This document shows, in pieces, positions 1-9,090 of a stretch of DNA of 64,000 nucleotides; position 1 is the stretch's first letter, and every line of letters begins with the position of its first letter. A program made the translations under genes and the position numbers. Source of the stretch: DASRDZ01 sp035652335 (GTDB lineage: Bacteria > Chloroflexota > Dormibacteria > Aeolococcales > Aeolococcaceae); contig DASRDZ010000015.1 in the NCBI GenBank assembly GCA_035652335.1, positions 1 to 64,000 of the forward strand, given 5' to 3'. The notes below the pieces were generated by a model. That model searched no databases and was not told the origin of the DNA. It worked only from the letters and a program-made list of their open reading frames with translations.

Positions 1-41
1 GCGAGGGTCCACGTGTTCTGGTCGACGATGGCAGCAACCAT
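1..41 (-). CDS. 5' end of an unidentified gene (cut by window edge)
   Basis: An ATG on the minus strand lies 8 bases after the degV stop and opens a frame reading MVAAIVDQNTWTL before the window ends. The spacing and direction suggest it is the next gene of the degV operon. Thirteen residues are too few to assign a family. Confidence 0.35.
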   Translation of the reverse strand, partial: MVAAIVDQNTWTL

Positions 42-49
42 GCGCGCCC

Positions 50-925
50 CTAGGGGACCTCGTCGAGCTCCGCGCCGCGCAGCGGCATGGCGGCGAAGCC
101 GGTCATGCCCGGGCCCGTGTAGGCGCCCATCACCGGGCTCAGGGTGATCGTCTCGCTGCGCCGCACGGTGAGCTTGGCGTGCAGCGCGTCGCGCAGCTCG
201 GCGGCGGGCTCGGGCGCGCCGGAGTGGAACACCGCGAGCCAGAGCGGGGTGTCGGCGTCGAGCAGCTCCAATGCGCACTTCTGGAAGCTGCGCACCACGC
301 GCTTCTCTCCGCGCACCAGGGCGAGGCGGCGCGCCTCCCCCTTGCTCAGCTCGAAGATGGGGCGCACGTCGAGCAGGTTGGTGATCCCCGCGACCAGGGA
401 GGGCACCCGCCCGCTGCGGGCCAGGTAGGTGAGCGTGCGCAGCGTGCCCAGCATCACCACCTCGTTGCGGGCCTGCTCGACCCGCTGCAGCACCGCGTCC
501 GCGGGCCGGCCGGCGGCCACCAGCTCCGCCGCGGCCCGCGCCACCAGCCCGAAGCCCGCGGCGGCGTTGCCGGTGTCGACGACGTGGACGCGCCGCGAGT
601 CGCCGCTGTCGTTGAAGAGGCGCGCCGCCAGCGTCGCCGACTCGTTCATCGCCGAGAGGCTGCGGGGGATGGTGAGGCAGACGATGTCGGACTCCGCGTC
701 GCTGGCGCGGAAGGCCTCCAGGTACTCGCCGGGGCTGGGCGTCGACGTCGTGGGCACGTCGCCGATCTCGAGGCGGGCGTAGAAGGAGTCGGCGGTGATG
801 TCGATGCCGTCGCGCAGCACCTGCTCGCCGAAGACGATGCGCAGCGGCACCACCTGGGTGCCCGCATAGCGGCCCTCGTCGAGCACCGCGCCGCTGTCGA
901 CGACCAGCGAGCAGGGCCGCGTCAT
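50..925 (-). CDS. DegV family protein (fatty-acid-binding, FakB-like)
   Basis: A 291-residue protein with the DegV fold. It begins TRPCSLVVDSGA, has the segment VPLRIVFGEQVLRDG, the lipid-contact motif TTSTPSPGEY near residue 60, and a C-terminal GAYTGPGMTGF matching the family's GPG loop. DegV/FakB proteins bind one fatty acid and present it to a kinase or acyltransferase. The ATG overlaps the stop of the upstream glycosyltransferase (ATGA, 922-925), so this open frame, which runs on upstream, should start here. Its place beside an acyltransferase and a GT4 enzyme fits a lipid role. The bound ligand is not visible. Confidence 0.85.
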   Translation of the reverse strand: MTRPCSLVVDSGAVLDEGRYAGTQVVPLRIVFGEQVLRDGIDITADSFYARLEIGDVPTTSTPSPGEYLEAFRASDAESDIVCLTIPRSLSAMNESATLAARLFNDSGDSRRVHVVDTGNAAAGFGLVARAAAELVAAGRPADAVLQRVEQARNEVVMLGTLRTLTYLARSGRVPSLVAGITNLLDVRPIFELSKGEARRLALVRGEKRVVRSFQKCALELLDADTPLWLAVFHSGAPEPAAELRDALHAKLTVRRSETITLSPVMGAYTGPGMTGFAAMPLRGAELDEVP

Positions 926-2154
926 GCCGCCGCTGCGCCGACGCGCAGCCTCCGGTAGACCGCCAGCAGACGGTCGAGGTTGGCCTGCAGCGCGTAGTGC
1001 TCGGCGGCGCGCGCACGGGCGCGCAGGCCGAGGGCGACACGCATCGGCGCGTCGTCGCGAAGCGTCTCCAGCGCGGCGCGCAGGTGCGGCTGCAGCGGGT
1101 TGGCGGGGATGCGGACGCCGGCGTCGGCGAGCGCCGCGCCGTCCTCGCCGACGTCGGTGGCGACCACCGCGCAGCCGGCCGCCATCGCCTCCAGCATCGA
1201 CAGCGCCAGTCCCTCCGCGGTCGAGGGCAGGACGAACACGTCGGCGCCGCGCAGCAGGGAGATCCGCTCGCCGGGGTCGGCGACGACGCCGAGCACGCGC
1301 ACGTTGCCATGCCCCTCGGCGAGGCGTCGCACGCGGTTGCGCTGCACTCCGTCGCCGGCGACGACGAGGACGTGGTCCTCCGGCCAGCCCATGCCCAGGA
1401 AGGTGCGGATCAGCTCGGGCACCCGCTTCTCGGGGTCGAGGCGGCCCATCGAGAGCACCACGAACCGCGCGCCCAGGCGCTGCTTCAGCGACGACGGCCC
1501 GGGAGTGATGGCGTCGACGTCGACGCCGTTGTGGATCACCTCGATGCGCGAGGCGGGATAGCCGGCCTCGACGAGCAGGTCGCGCTGCCCTTCGCTGAGC
1601 GCGACGCAGGCGTCGTAGTGCTGCAGATGGCGCACGTGGTAGCAATAGAGGCCCTGCAGGACTCGGCCGCGCGCGCTGTGCGGCGCGGCGTAGGGCAGGT
1701 GGAACGTCGCCACCGCCGCCGCGCCGCGCCGCCGCGCCATGCGGCCGATCTGCCCGTCGAGCAGCGAGAAGCTCCACGAGCAGTGCACCACGTCGGGACG
1801 GAACCCGTCGAGGACTCGCTCGATCCGCTCCGCGTAGCCGGGCACCGGCAGGGTGACCGTCTTGAAGCGCAGCGCGCGCAGGCTGGTCGACACCGGCGCG
1901 GGCGCGATGTCGCCGTCGAGGGCGTGGGAGACGAACTGCACGTCGACTCCGCGGTGGCGCAGGCCCTGGACCGTCTCGCGGCTGTAGGTGGAGAGCCCGT
2001 CGGCGCGGCGCCCCTCGGCATGCCCGAACCAGGCGACCCGCAGCGGGGATGCCACAGGCGCCGGAGTGGGTCGCCCCGGCGCGGTCTCAGGTGCCAAGCT
2101 GCGCTCCAAGTGGCTCCTCGGTGTGGCGGGCATCCTGCCGCCCGCGGCGACCAC
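922..2154 (-). CDS. GT4-family glycosyltransferase
   Basis: About 410 residues with the GT-B fold of family GT4. The N-terminal domain starts LRVAWFGHAEGRRADGLSTY. The middle has VIHNGVDVDAITPG, and the C-terminal nucleotide-sugar domain has LSMGRLDPEKRVPELI and PSTAEGLALSMLEAMAAG with the conserved Glu. The family includes PimA-like mannosyltransferases, and an adjacent PatA/LpxL-like acyltransferase makes phosphoglycolipid synthesis plausible. Acceptor and sugar cannot be read from sequence. I chose GTG 2154 because a -35/-10 pair ends 9 bases before it. ATG 2133 is the alternative, and the TTG at 2184 lies inside the promoter spacer. Confidence 0.85.
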   Translation of the reverse strand: MVAAGGRMPATPRSHLERSLAPETAPGRPTPAPVASPLRVAWFGHAEGRRADGLSTYSRETVQGLRHRGVDVQFVSHALDGDIAPAPVSTSLRALRFKTVTLPVPGYAERIERVLDGFRPDVVHCSWSFSLLDGQIGRMARRRGAAAVATFHLPYAAPHSARGRVLQGLYCYHVRHLQHYDACVALSEGQRDLLVEAGYPASRIEVIHNGVDVDAITPGPSSLKQRLGARFVVLSMGRLDPEKRVPELIRTFLGMGWPEDHVLVVAGDGVQRNRVRRLAEGHGNVRVLGVVADPGERISLLRGADVFVLPSTAEGLALSMLEAMAAGCAVVATDVGEDGAALADAGVRIPANPLQPHLRAALETLRDDAPMRVALGLRARARAAEHYALQANLDRLLAVYRRLRVGAAAA

Positions 2155-2163
2155 CCCGAGGAT

Positions 2164-2192
2164 ACGGTATTGCCGGGCCTCCAAGCCGACAA
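2164..2192 (-). promoter_or_regulatory. Promoter of the glycosyltransferase-degV unit
   Basis: On the minus strand TTGTCG (2187-2192) and TACCGT (2164-2169) are separated by exactly 17 bases. The -10 ends 9 bases before GTG 2154, giving a leader of about 3 bases, in line with other near-leaderless starts in the window. This is inferred from sequence only. Confidence 0.4.
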
Positions 2193-2202
2193 CCCCACTA
2201 TA

Positions 2203-2234
2203 AGAAAAGGACCTATCACCGCGGGCTGCAGGTC
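2203..2234 (-). terminator. Possible weak terminator after the acyltransferase
   Basis: Directly after the acyltransferase stop the minus strand has GACCT, 15 bases, AGGTC, then CTTTTCTT. The stem is only 5 bp but is followed by a T-rich run, and it separates the acyltransferase from the downstream promoter. Confidence 0.3.
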
Positions 2235-2236
2235 TG

Positions 2237-3112
2237 TCAGATGTCTCCCGTGTACACCGGGCCGAACGGATACCACTGCTGTGGGCGCTGGCGCACCGCG
2301 CGCTCCAGGACCCGGGCCACGCGCTGCATCACCGCCCGCTCGCCGTCCCCCTCGCGGATCTCGACCGGCGGATGGATGACCACCTCGAAGTGGCCGCCGG
2401 GAAAGCGCGTGCACTCGGCGGGGAGCACGGGTGCGCCGCTGTGCATGGCCAGCCAGGCGGGGACGGTGCTGAAGGGCACGAGCCCGCCGCAGTACTCGAC
2501 GTCGACGGTGGGTCCTGCGCCGGGGATGTCGCTCATCAGGCCGACGATGCGGTTCTGCCGCAGCGCGCGGAGCAGCGGGCGTGCCGCGTTCTGCGGGGTG
2601 TGCACCTCCAGCTGGTTGCGCTGCCGCGCCCACCGGACGAGGTCGGTGAAGGGCCGCGGGCCGAGCGGCGCCATCACCGTGGTCAGGGGCACGTCGCGGG
2701 CGATCGCCGCCAGCGCGCCCATGTCCCAGTTGCCGTAGTGGCTCAGCGCGATCACCCCTCCCCTGCCCCGCCGTCGCGCCTCCAGGACGTGCTCCATGCC
2801 GCGCACCATCGAGCGGCGGCGCACCTGCGCGTCGTCCATGCCGTTGGCCCAGAAGAAGTCGGCGGTGGTGCGGCCGTACTCGCGGAACGACCGGCGGGCG
2901 CGCCGCCGCGCCTCGCGCTCGTCGATGCCGGGGGCGAGCCGGCGGTGGTTGCGCTGCGCGTTGCGGCGCCGCTGCGGGTCGAGCGCGTACACCGCCATGG
3001 CGATGCCGTCGGCGACCCCGTAGCGTGCCGGGCCGAGCACGCGGGCCAGCCCGACCACCGCCTGCCAGCCACCGCGCAGCAGCGGGCCGGGCCGCGGCGG
3101 GCGCTCAGCCAC
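2237..3112 (-). CDS. LpxL/HtrB- or PatA-like lysophospholipid acyltransferase
   Basis: About 291 residues with the catalytic HX4D motif of the family (HYGNWD, H125/D130 from the chosen start) and the later block GPRPFTDLVRW. The C-terminal RPQQWYPFGPVY resembles the WxWxH/RF ending of the LABLAT group. Such enzymes transfer an acyl chain to a lipid or glycolipid at the inner membrane face. In monoderm actinobacteria the same family acylates PIMs (PatA), in diderms lipid A; context here (GT4 neighbour, no lipid A genes) favours a glycolipid. GTG 3112 gives an 8-base overlap with the upstream tlpA-like stop. A start at 3157 would overlap by 53 bases and adds no conserved sequence. Confidence 0.8.
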   Translation of the reverse strand: MAERPPRPGPLLRGGWQAVVGLARVLGPARYGVADGIAMAVYALDPQRRRNAQRNHRRLAPGIDEREARRRARRSFREYGRTTADFFWANGMDDAQVRRRSMVRGMEHVLEARRRGRGGVIALSHYGNWDMGALAAIARDVPLTTVMAPLGPRPFTDLVRWARQRNQLEVHTPQNAARPLLRALRQNRIVGLMSDIPGAGPTVDVEYCGGLVPFSTVPAWLAMHSGAPVLPAECTRFPGGHFEVVIHPPVEIREGDGERAVMQRVARVLERAVRQRPQQWYPFGPVYTGDI

Positions 3113-3680
3113 CGGCGCCCAGAGAGTGCAGCGCCGCGGCCAGGCCGTCGACGCCACCCGCGCCCGTGCCCGCGTAGGCGACGCGTCCCTTCGCGTCGAT
3201 CACGTACACGGTGGGGACGACGGTGACGCTGTAGGCGCGCAGGATGGCGCTCTGCGGGTCGAGCAGCAGCGGCCAGCCGGTGCAGCCACCGCCCTGGGTG
3301 CGCCTGAAGTTGTTGACAGCACTGGCATCTTCTCGCGCGGCGTCGACGCCGTAGAAGTCGGCGCCGGGATGCTGCGTCCTGGCCTGGCACATCGGCGTCA
3401 CCTCCTGCTGGCAGACGGCGCAGGTGGTCTCGAAGAACTCCAGCACCACGGGCCGAGCCGGTGCGCCGGCCGGCCCGAAGAGGGCGACGTGGTCACCGCT
3501 GGCGGCGGTGGTGCTGATCTGCGGCGCCGCCGCCCCGCCGGGGAGAAGGCGCGGGCCGCCGACGTGGGACACCACCGCATAGTTGATCACCGTGGCGACG
3601 ACGGCGAGGGCGAAGAGGCCGACGAGCTGGACCAGCCGGCCGCGGGTGAACAGCGGCGGGTGAGGCGGGAGCTCCCCCAC
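3105..3680 (-). CDS. Membrane-anchored TlpA/ResA-like thioredoxin-fold protein
   Basis: 191 residues with one N-terminal membrane segment (about 17-37), then an extracytoplasmic thioredoxin-like domain with the redox motif CAVC at 87-90 and the cis-Pro loop VTVVPTVYVID. Further cysteines sit in PMCQA and GGCTGW. Members reduce or oxidise thiols of exported proteins, often in cytochrome c maturation. The GTG start follows the nuoN stop by one base, so it is probably cotranscribed with the nuo-like genes. The function in this operon (thiol chemistry of a respiratory complex versus an unrelated passenger) is not determined. Confidence 0.8.
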   Translation of the reverse strand: MGELPPHPPLFTRGRLVQLVGLFALAVVATVINYAVVSHVGGPRLLPGGAAAPQISTTAASGDHVALFGPAGAPARPVVLEFFETTCAVCQQEVTPMCQARTQHPGADFYGVDAAREDASAVNNFRRTQGGGCTGWPLLLDPQSAILRAYSVTVVPTVYVIDAKGRVAYAGTGAGGVDGLAAALHSLGAGG

Positions 3681-3681
3681 C

Positions 3682-5148
3682 TCAGTGCGGGACGACGGCG
3701 CCCGCGCCTGCGCCGGCCAGCGCCAGCAGCGGCTGCACCGCGGCGGCCAGGCCGACCACGGCCACCCCGCACACGGTGAGCACGGTGCGCGCCGAGGCCG
3801 GCTCGTCGAGGGGCAGGGCGTCCTCGTCCGCCGCCGCGACGAAGAGCGTGCGGACCAGCCGGACGGCGGCCACAGCGCCGACCACCGTCGCCGGCAGGGC
3901 GACGGCGAGCAGCCAGGCCCAGCCGTTCATCACCGCCGCCTCGACGGTGAAGACGCGGCCGAAGAAGCCGATCAGCGGCGGCAGCCCGGCCAGCGAGAGC
4001 ACGGCGAGCGACAGCGTCAGGGCCACGCCGGGAGAGCGCCGGCTCAGGCCTTCGTAGCCGGCAAGTGTGTCGCTCGTCCCCGAGCCCTCCACCAGGGTGA
4101 TGGCGGCGGCGGCGGCGATCACGGCGACGCCCCCGGTGAAGAGCGAGAACATCACCGTGGCCACGCCCTGGTTCTCCAGGCCGAGCACGCCGAGCAGGAC
4201 GACGCCGAGCTGGGCCAGGGCCAGGTGGGCGACGACGCGGCGAACGCTGCGCTGGCGAACGGCGAGCAGGCTGCCGTAGAGCATGGTGAGCGCCGCCGCC
4301 GCCGCCACCAGCGCCTGCCAGTTGAACCTCACCGCGGGGAAGGCGGTGACCACGGTGCGCAGGAACAGCCCCATGACCGCGGCGACGCCGAGTGAGGCGA
4401 GCAGCCCGGCGACCGGCGCGGGCGCGCCCTGGAGCACGTCGGGGAGGAGTCGCTGGTAGGGCACGATGCCGACCTTGCCGAGCAGCCCGAGCAGGGTGAG
4501 GGCCATGGCCAGCACCAGCGCGGCGTTGGGATGGGTCGCCGTGTGGGCCACCTCGACCAGGTCGGTGCTGCCGCCCACTCCATAGAGGAGTGCCAGGCCG
4601 TAGAGCAGCACACCGCTGCTGGCGACGCCGAGGACCAGCTGCTTGACGGCCGCCTCGCCGCCCAGGCGCGAGGTCTTGACCGTCCCCACCAGCAGCACCA
4701 GGGCGACGCTGAGCAGCTCCGCGGCCACCCACAGGCTGATCATCTCCCGGGTGCTCACCAGCAGCACCGCACCGAGGGTGGCCAGCAGCAGGAAGGCGTG
4801 GTACTCGCCGAGATGGGTGCGGATGCGGTCGCTGAGCAGGGTGCCCAGCAGCACGGTGAGGAGGCTGAAGGCGCAGAGGGTCGCCGTCATGAAGAGGGTG
4901 AATCGGTCCACCACCAGGCCTCCCCCGAAGGCGAGGTAGCCGGGGTTGGCGCCGCCCGCCGGCATGCCCCTGAGGTAGGCGAAGTTCATGCCGATCGCGG
5001 CCAGAAGTGCGGCACCGCTGACCGCCTGGTAGGTGCGGATGCCGCTGCGCCTGCGCGCCGCCGCCAGCACCAGGCAGACGACGGCGCCGAGCACCAGCAT
5101 CGCCTCGGGCAGGAGGTCGACGAGCGCGGTGAAGACGGTCGGCTTCAT
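3682..5148 (-). CDS. nuoN: NuoN-like NADH dehydrogenase membrane subunit
   Basis: 488 residues, about 14 membrane helices, antiporter-like subunit family. It keeps the Glu of helix 5 (WVAAELLSVALV), the Lys before the broken helix (GKVGIVPYQRLLPDV) and the GAPAPVAG turn. Compared with E. coli NuoN, the second channel Lys (K247, usually SK.A) is Val in LLASLGVAAVMG and the exit Lys (K395) is Arg in GFFGRVF. It lies 8 bases after nuoM. The true ATG is at 5146-5148; the frame runs on upstream into nuoM. Assignment to the family is firm. Whether it pumps protons is open. Confidence 0.85.
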   Translation of the reverse strand: MKPTVFTALVDLLPEAMLVLGAVVCLVLAAARRRSGIRTYQAVSGAALLAAIGMNFAYLRGMPAGGANPGYLAFGGGLVVDRFTLFMTATLCAFSLLTVLLGTLLSDRIRTHLGEYHAFLLLATLGAVLLVSTREMISLWVAAELLSVALVLLVGTVKTSRLGGEAAVKQLVLGVASSGVLLYGLALLYGVGGSTDLVEVAHTATHPNAALVLAMALTLLGLLGKVGIVPYQRLLPDVLQGAPAPVAGLLASLGVAAVMGLFLRTVVTAFPAVRFNWQALVAAAAALTMLYGSLLAVRQRSVRRVVAHLALAQLGVVLLGVLGLENQGVATVMFSLFTGGVAVIAAAAAITLVEGSGTSDTLAGYEGLSRRSPGVALTLSLAVLSLAGLPPLIGFFGRVFTVEAAVMNGWAWLLAVALPATVVGAVAAVRLVRTLFVAAADEDALPLDEPASARTVLTVCGVAVVGLAAAVQPLLALAGAGAGAVVPH

Positions 5149-5156
5149 GGCGCCGC

Positions 5157-6761
5157 TCAGCCCCCGTTGATCCGCGAGACGATGCTGAGCACGCCGTTGT
5201 TGATGATGGGGAGCAGGCGTCCGGGGAACACGCCGAGCAGGAGGGCGACGCCCGCCAGCGGCACCAGGTAGAACAGCTCCAGGGTGGTGGCGTCGCGGAC
5301 GCGCGCGAACGCCTCGCGCGCCGGCCCGAAGAAGACGCGCTGCAGGGTCCAGAGCAGGACCCCGGTGTTGAGCAGCATGCCGATCATCACCAGCAGGGTG
5401 GCCCAGCGGTGTGCCGCGAAGGAGCCCGTGAAGAGCATCAGCTCGGCGGCGAAGCCGGCGAAGAGGGGGACGCCGATGGCGGTGAAGCCGCCCGCGATCC
5501 ACAGCGCGGCGAGCCGCGGCGCCTGCCAGGCGAGCCCGCCGAGGCGGCGGATGTCGCGGGTGCGGGCGCGGTCCTCGATGGTGCCGCTGAGCAGGACCAG
5601 CATGCCCGTGCCCAGGCCGTGGGCCATCATCAGCAGCACCGCGCCGTTCAGCGCGATGGCCTGCCCCACCGCCACGGCGAGCAGCACCACGCTCATCTGT
5701 CCCAGCGTGCTGTAGGCGATGACACGGCGCAGGTCGCTGGTGCCCACGGCGCCGAGGAATCCCCAGAACGTGCCGATGATGGCCAGAACCGCCAGCACGA
5801 AGCCGAACCGTCCGGCGCCGGTGGGGAACGCGCCCAGGGCGATGCGGATCATCCCGTAGGCGCCCAGCTTGGTGAGCACGCTGCTGACCAGGAAGGCGAC
5901 GGGTGGGCTGGACTCGGTGACGGCGTCGATCATCCAGGTGTGCAGCGGCACCACCGGCAGGCGGATGGCGAAGGCGGCGAAGGCGAGCCAGAAGCCGGTG
6001 AAGCTGATCGCCTTGACCAGGTTCACGGTGTTGGTGAGGTCGAAGTCGAAGGAGTTCTGGCCCGACTTGAAGGCGAGCAGGAAGGCGCTGGCCAGCAGCA
6101 GGGCCAGGGAGACCAGCCCGTACACCAGGTAGCGCTGCGCGGCGCGCATCCGCATGGTGCCGCCCCAGATGGCGATCATCAGGAAGGTGGGCACCAGCTC
6201 CATCGCCCAGAAGACGCTGAAGAGCATGTAGTCGAGCGCGCAGAGGGTTCCGTTGACGCCCGTCTCCAGGACGAGGAGCAGGATGAAGAAGAGCTTCGGC
6301 CTCACGTCGTTGCGCCAGGCCGCCAGCGCCGCCACGGTGAAGGCGATGGTGGTGAGGAAGAGCAGCGGCAGGGAGATGCCGTCGACGCCCAGGTGATAGG
6401 TGGCGTGGATCGGGAAGGAGTCGATCCAGTTGTGCTTCTCCTCGAAGGAGATGGTGCCGCCGCTGAACTCCTGGCCCATCTGGAAGTTGAGGCCGCCGAC
6501 GGTGAAGAGCAGCGGGATGACGGTGCCGACCAGTCCCATGATGCGGATGCGGCCGCGCTGGTCCCGGGTGCGCTCGGGGAGGAAGAGGATGATCAGCGCG
6601 CAGGCCATCGAGCTGAAGACCAGCGAGGTGAGCAGGACGGTGGGGAACTCGGGTCCCGTCGGCGTCGTCGCAGGGGCGGTCGGGTTCGCCGGGTTGGTGG
6701 GGATCGTGGGGTTGGTCTGCGCCAGGATGGCGTGCGCGGCGTGGACGAGGAGCGCGCTCAT
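5157..6761 (-). CDS. nuoM: NuoM-like NADH dehydrogenase membrane subunit
   Basis: 534 residues, NuoM/NdhD family, with the family block VPLHTW(M/L). It has LGQMSVVLLAVAVG and GFAAELMLF (exit Glu kept). The helix-5 segment reads FWAMELVP, where NuoM has FWE and plastid NdhD has WELELIP, so the first Glu is Ala and only the second is present. The channel Lys (K234 in E. coli) is Arg in AIRLPVVPLH, and WLPDAH has become WMIDAV; K265 is kept in VLTKLGAYG. The N-terminus carries a low-complexity Asn-Pro-Thr stretch after the first helix (residues 17-36). Its ATG overlaps the nuoL stop (ATGA). Confidence 0.85.
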   Translation of the reverse strand: MSALLVHAAHAILAQTNPTIPTNPANPTAPATTPTGPEFPTVLLTSLVFSSMACALIILFLPERTRDQRGRIRIMGLVGTVIPLLFTVGGLNFQMGQEFSGGTISFEEKHNWIDSFPIHATYHLGVDGISLPLLFLTTIAFTVAALAAWRNDVRPKLFFILLLVLETGVNGTLCALDYMLFSVFWAMELVPTFLMIAIWGGTMRMRAAQRYLVYGLVSLALLLASAFLLAFKSGQNSFDFDLTNTVNLVKAISFTGFWLAFAAFAIRLPVVPLHTWMIDAVTESSPPVAFLVSSVLTKLGAYGMIRIALGAFPTGAGRFGFVLAVLAIIGTFWGFLGAVGTSDLRRVIAYSTLGQMSVVLLAVAVGQAIALNGAVLLMMAHGLGTGMLVLLSGTIEDRARTRDIRRLGGLAWQAPRLAALWIAGGFTAIGVPLFAGFAAELMLFTGSFAAHRWATLLVMIGMLLNTGVLLWTLQRVFFGPAREAFARVRDATTLELFYLVPLAGVALLLGVFPGRLLPIINNGVLSIVSRINGG

Positions 6762-8764
6762 CGCGTCGCCCCCACGTGGGGCAGGTGCCCGGTGGCGCCG
6801 AGGACGATGAGCCCGGCCACCAGCGCACCGCCGGCGAGCGCCGACACCGTCACTGCGTCGATGCGCCCGAGCTGCCAGCGCCGGCCGGTCTCAGCGCCCA
6901 GGTCGACTCCCGTGCCCAGCTCGTCGAGATTGGCGCCGACGGCCTGGTCGACCGTCTCCACCAGGGGCGCGGGGCGGACCACCACGTGCTGGACGACCCA
7001 CTCGTAGGCGGCGTCGACGCGCAGGCCCTCGGCGAGCAGCGCCGTGGCGCGGACGGCGGGCAGCCTGAGCGCGCCGCGATGCAGCGCCCAGGCGAGCGAC
7101 GCGCCGGCCAGCCCGAGCACCGCGGTGATCACAAGCCCGAGGACCGCGCTGCCGGTGCCGGGAGGGCGCAGCGTGTAGACGAAGTTGCTGAAGCTGGCGC
7201 GCAGGCCTGGGATTCCGGCGAATCCGCCGATGGCGGCCAGAACTGCGAGGGCCGTGGTCGCCCTGGTCACCCGGCCACCCAGCTCGCGCACGCGCTGCGG
7301 CTGGAAGCCGCGCCGGCGGGGCAGCTCGCCCAGCGCCACCGTGAAGAACATGCGCAGCGGGCTGATCGCGCCGAGGAGCACGGCGGCGGCGACGCAGACG
7401 ATGAGCACCCCCTTGACCCCGCCGCTGACGTGGCCGAGGTTGGGGAACTGGTTGCGCAGCACGCCCGCGGTGATCGCCGACAGCGACCAGAACCCCGCCA
7501 GCAGCACCGCGCCCGCGCTGCTCGCCGCGGCCACCAGCAGGGCGCGCGAGCTGGTGCGCATCGCGTTCCAGGCGCCGCCCATCTCGCGGATGTCGGTGGT
7601 GCGGTAGGCCGTCACCAGCGAGCCCGCCGCGAAGACGAGGACGCAGCCGAACCAGGCGTGGGCGACGAGCTGGAAGATCGCCGCGCCGTCGGCGCCGACC
7701 CCGAGGGCGACGAACATCAGCCCGAACTGCGACACCGTCAGCCAGGCGAGCAGCCCGCGGATGTCGCTCTGGGCCAGGGCGAACACCGCGCCCGCCACGG
7801 CGCTGAGGGCGCCGAAGAGACCGACGACGCTGAGCACGTGCGGCGCCGCCAGGAAGAGCGGGTCCATGCGTGCGATGAGGAACACCCCGGCGGCCCCCAC
7901 CGTCACCGAGGAGATCAGCGCGATCACCGGGGCGGGCGCCTCCTCGAAGACGCCGCGCAGCCAGCCGTGCAGCGGCACCAGCGCCGACTTGGCCATGGCG
8001 GCGAGCAGGAGCAGCAGCGAGAGGATGATCAGCGTGCGCGGACCGGACCCCTGCACGTGGCCCGACATCACCGCCGTCCACTCCTTCTGCAGGCTGAAGA
8101 AGTTGAGCGGGTCGTTGACGCTCTGGCCGGGCGGCGCGGGCTGGAGGGCGATGCTCGCGGCGAGCTTGGTGTAGAGGAACACGATGGCCAGCAGCAGGGC
8201 CAGGTCGCCGATGCTGGTGACGAGGAACATGCGGCGTGCCGCCGAGGCGGCCTCGTCGCGCTGCCACCAGTGGCCGACCAGCAGGAAGAAGCAGCCGCCC
8301 AGCGCCTCCCAGAAGAGCCAGAGCTGGAACAGGTTGGGGCTGGCGACCAGGGCCAGCATCGCGAAGGTGGCCAGCAGCAGCGTGGTGAAGTGCCGCGTGT
8401 AGCCGTCGTCGCGGCGCATGAAGCCGGTGGCGTACACCTGCACCAGCAGGCTGACGAACGACACCACCGCCATCATCACGGCGCTCAAGCCGTCGACGAC
8501 GACGCCCACCTGCATGTGGAAGTCGCTGATGAAGCCGCCGATCATCTTGGTGCCGGGGTCGAAGGTCCAGAAGGTGACCATCGACTGGTACGGGTTGTCG
8601 CGCACGTGGGCGACTCGGTAGAGGAGCACCACCATGGCCATCACGAAGGCGGCGGCGGTGAAGGTGATGCACACCTGCGCAGCCCGGCGCGGCGACTCCG
8701 GCAGGAAGGCGAAGAGGAACCCGCCCAGCGGCAGCAGGACGACGGCCCACGCCAGGTTGTACAT
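6758..8764 (-). CDS. nuoL: NuoL-like NADH dehydrogenase membrane subunit, divergent
   Basis: 668 residues with the NuoL core, the helix-5 Glu (FWEALGGCFFLLVG), the Lys of AMAKSALVPLHGWL and a C-terminal extension including an amphipathic stretch. Several residues invariant in proton-pumping NuoL are changed (E. coli numbering): H254 to Ser (ALISSVTVG), H334 to Gln (IFQLVAHAWF), K342 to Gly (WFGCVLVF), and K399/D400 to Leu/Ser (GFWSLSAIT). H338 is kept. The start is ATG 8764, preceded by GGGAGG. It lies 8 bases after nuoK. The family is secure; its activity is uncertain. Confidence 0.85.
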   Translation of the reverse strand: MYNLAWAVVLLPLGGFLFAFLPESPRRAAQVCITFTAAAFVMAMVVLLYRVAHVRDNPYQSMVTFWTFDPGTKMIGGFISDFHMQVGVVVDGLSAVMMAVVSFVSLLVQVYATGFMRRDDGYTRHFTTLLLATFAMLALVASPNLFQLWLFWEALGGCFFLLVGHWWQRDEAASAARRMFLVTSIGDLALLLAIVFLYTKLAASIALQPAPPGQSVNDPLNFFSLQKEWTAVMSGHVQGSGPRTLIILSLLLLLAAMAKSALVPLHGWLRGVFEEAPAPVIALISSVTVGAAGVFLIARMDPLFLAAPHVLSVVGLFGALSAVAGAVFALAQSDIRGLLAWLTVSQFGLMFVALGVGADGAAIFQLVAHAWFGCVLVFAAGSLVTAYRTTDIREMGGAWNAMRTSSRALLVAAASSAGAVLLAGFWSLSAITAGVLRNQFPNLGHVSGGVKGVLIVCVAAAVLLGAISPLRMFFTVALGELPRRRGFQPQRVRELGGRVTRATTALAVLAAIGGFAGIPGLRASFSNFVYTLRPPGTGSAVLGLVITAVLGLAGASLAWALHRGALRLPAVRATALLAEGLRVDAAYEWVVQHVVVRPAPLVETVDQAVGANLDELGTGVDLGAETGRRWQLGRIDAVTVSALAGGALVAGLIVLGATGHLPHVGATR

Positions 8765-8772
8765 GTCCCTCC

Positions 8773-9090
8773 CTATCCCCGCAGGTCGTCGAGGGCGTCG
8801 ACGTCCACGGTGTCGCGGCGGCGGTGCACCAGCAGCAGCAGCGACGTGGCCACGATGACCTCGGCGCCGCCGGCGACGACGACGAAGAGCGCGAACACAG
8901 CGCCGCTGAGGGGATGGGTCCCCTTGTAGCCGAAGCGCGCGAAGGCGGCCAGCGCGATCGCCGAGGCCATCAGCATCACCTGCGCCGACATCAGCACGCC
9001 GAGCAGGTTGCGCCGCGCCACCATGCCGAAGGCGCCGACGGCGAAGAGCAGCGCCGAGAGGACGACGAAGTGGTCGAGGCCGGCGTCCAC
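8773..9090 (-). CDS. nuoK: NuoK-like NADH dehydrogenase membrane subunit
   Basis: 105 residues with three membrane helices and the NuoK signature ARRNLLGVLMSAQVMLMAS. The Glu corresponding to E. coli E36 (GIELML or GLEIMI in most NuoK) is Gln, while the second Glu (E72) is kept in VAGGAEVIV. The GTG start shares its G with the nuoJ stop (TAGTG), so this frame, which runs on upstream, should be cut at 9090. Confidence 0.85.
   Translation of the reverse strand: MDAGLDHFVVLSALLFAVGAFGMVARRNLLGVLMSAQVMLMASAIALAAFARFGYKGTHPLSGAVFALFVVVAGGAEVIVATSLLLLVHRRRDTVDVDALDDLRG

Noticed and set aside
3682..6828. A single fused NuoM-NuoN protein
   Set aside because: The long frame reads nuoM out of frame; nuoM and nuoN each have their own clear start and are separated by 8 bases.
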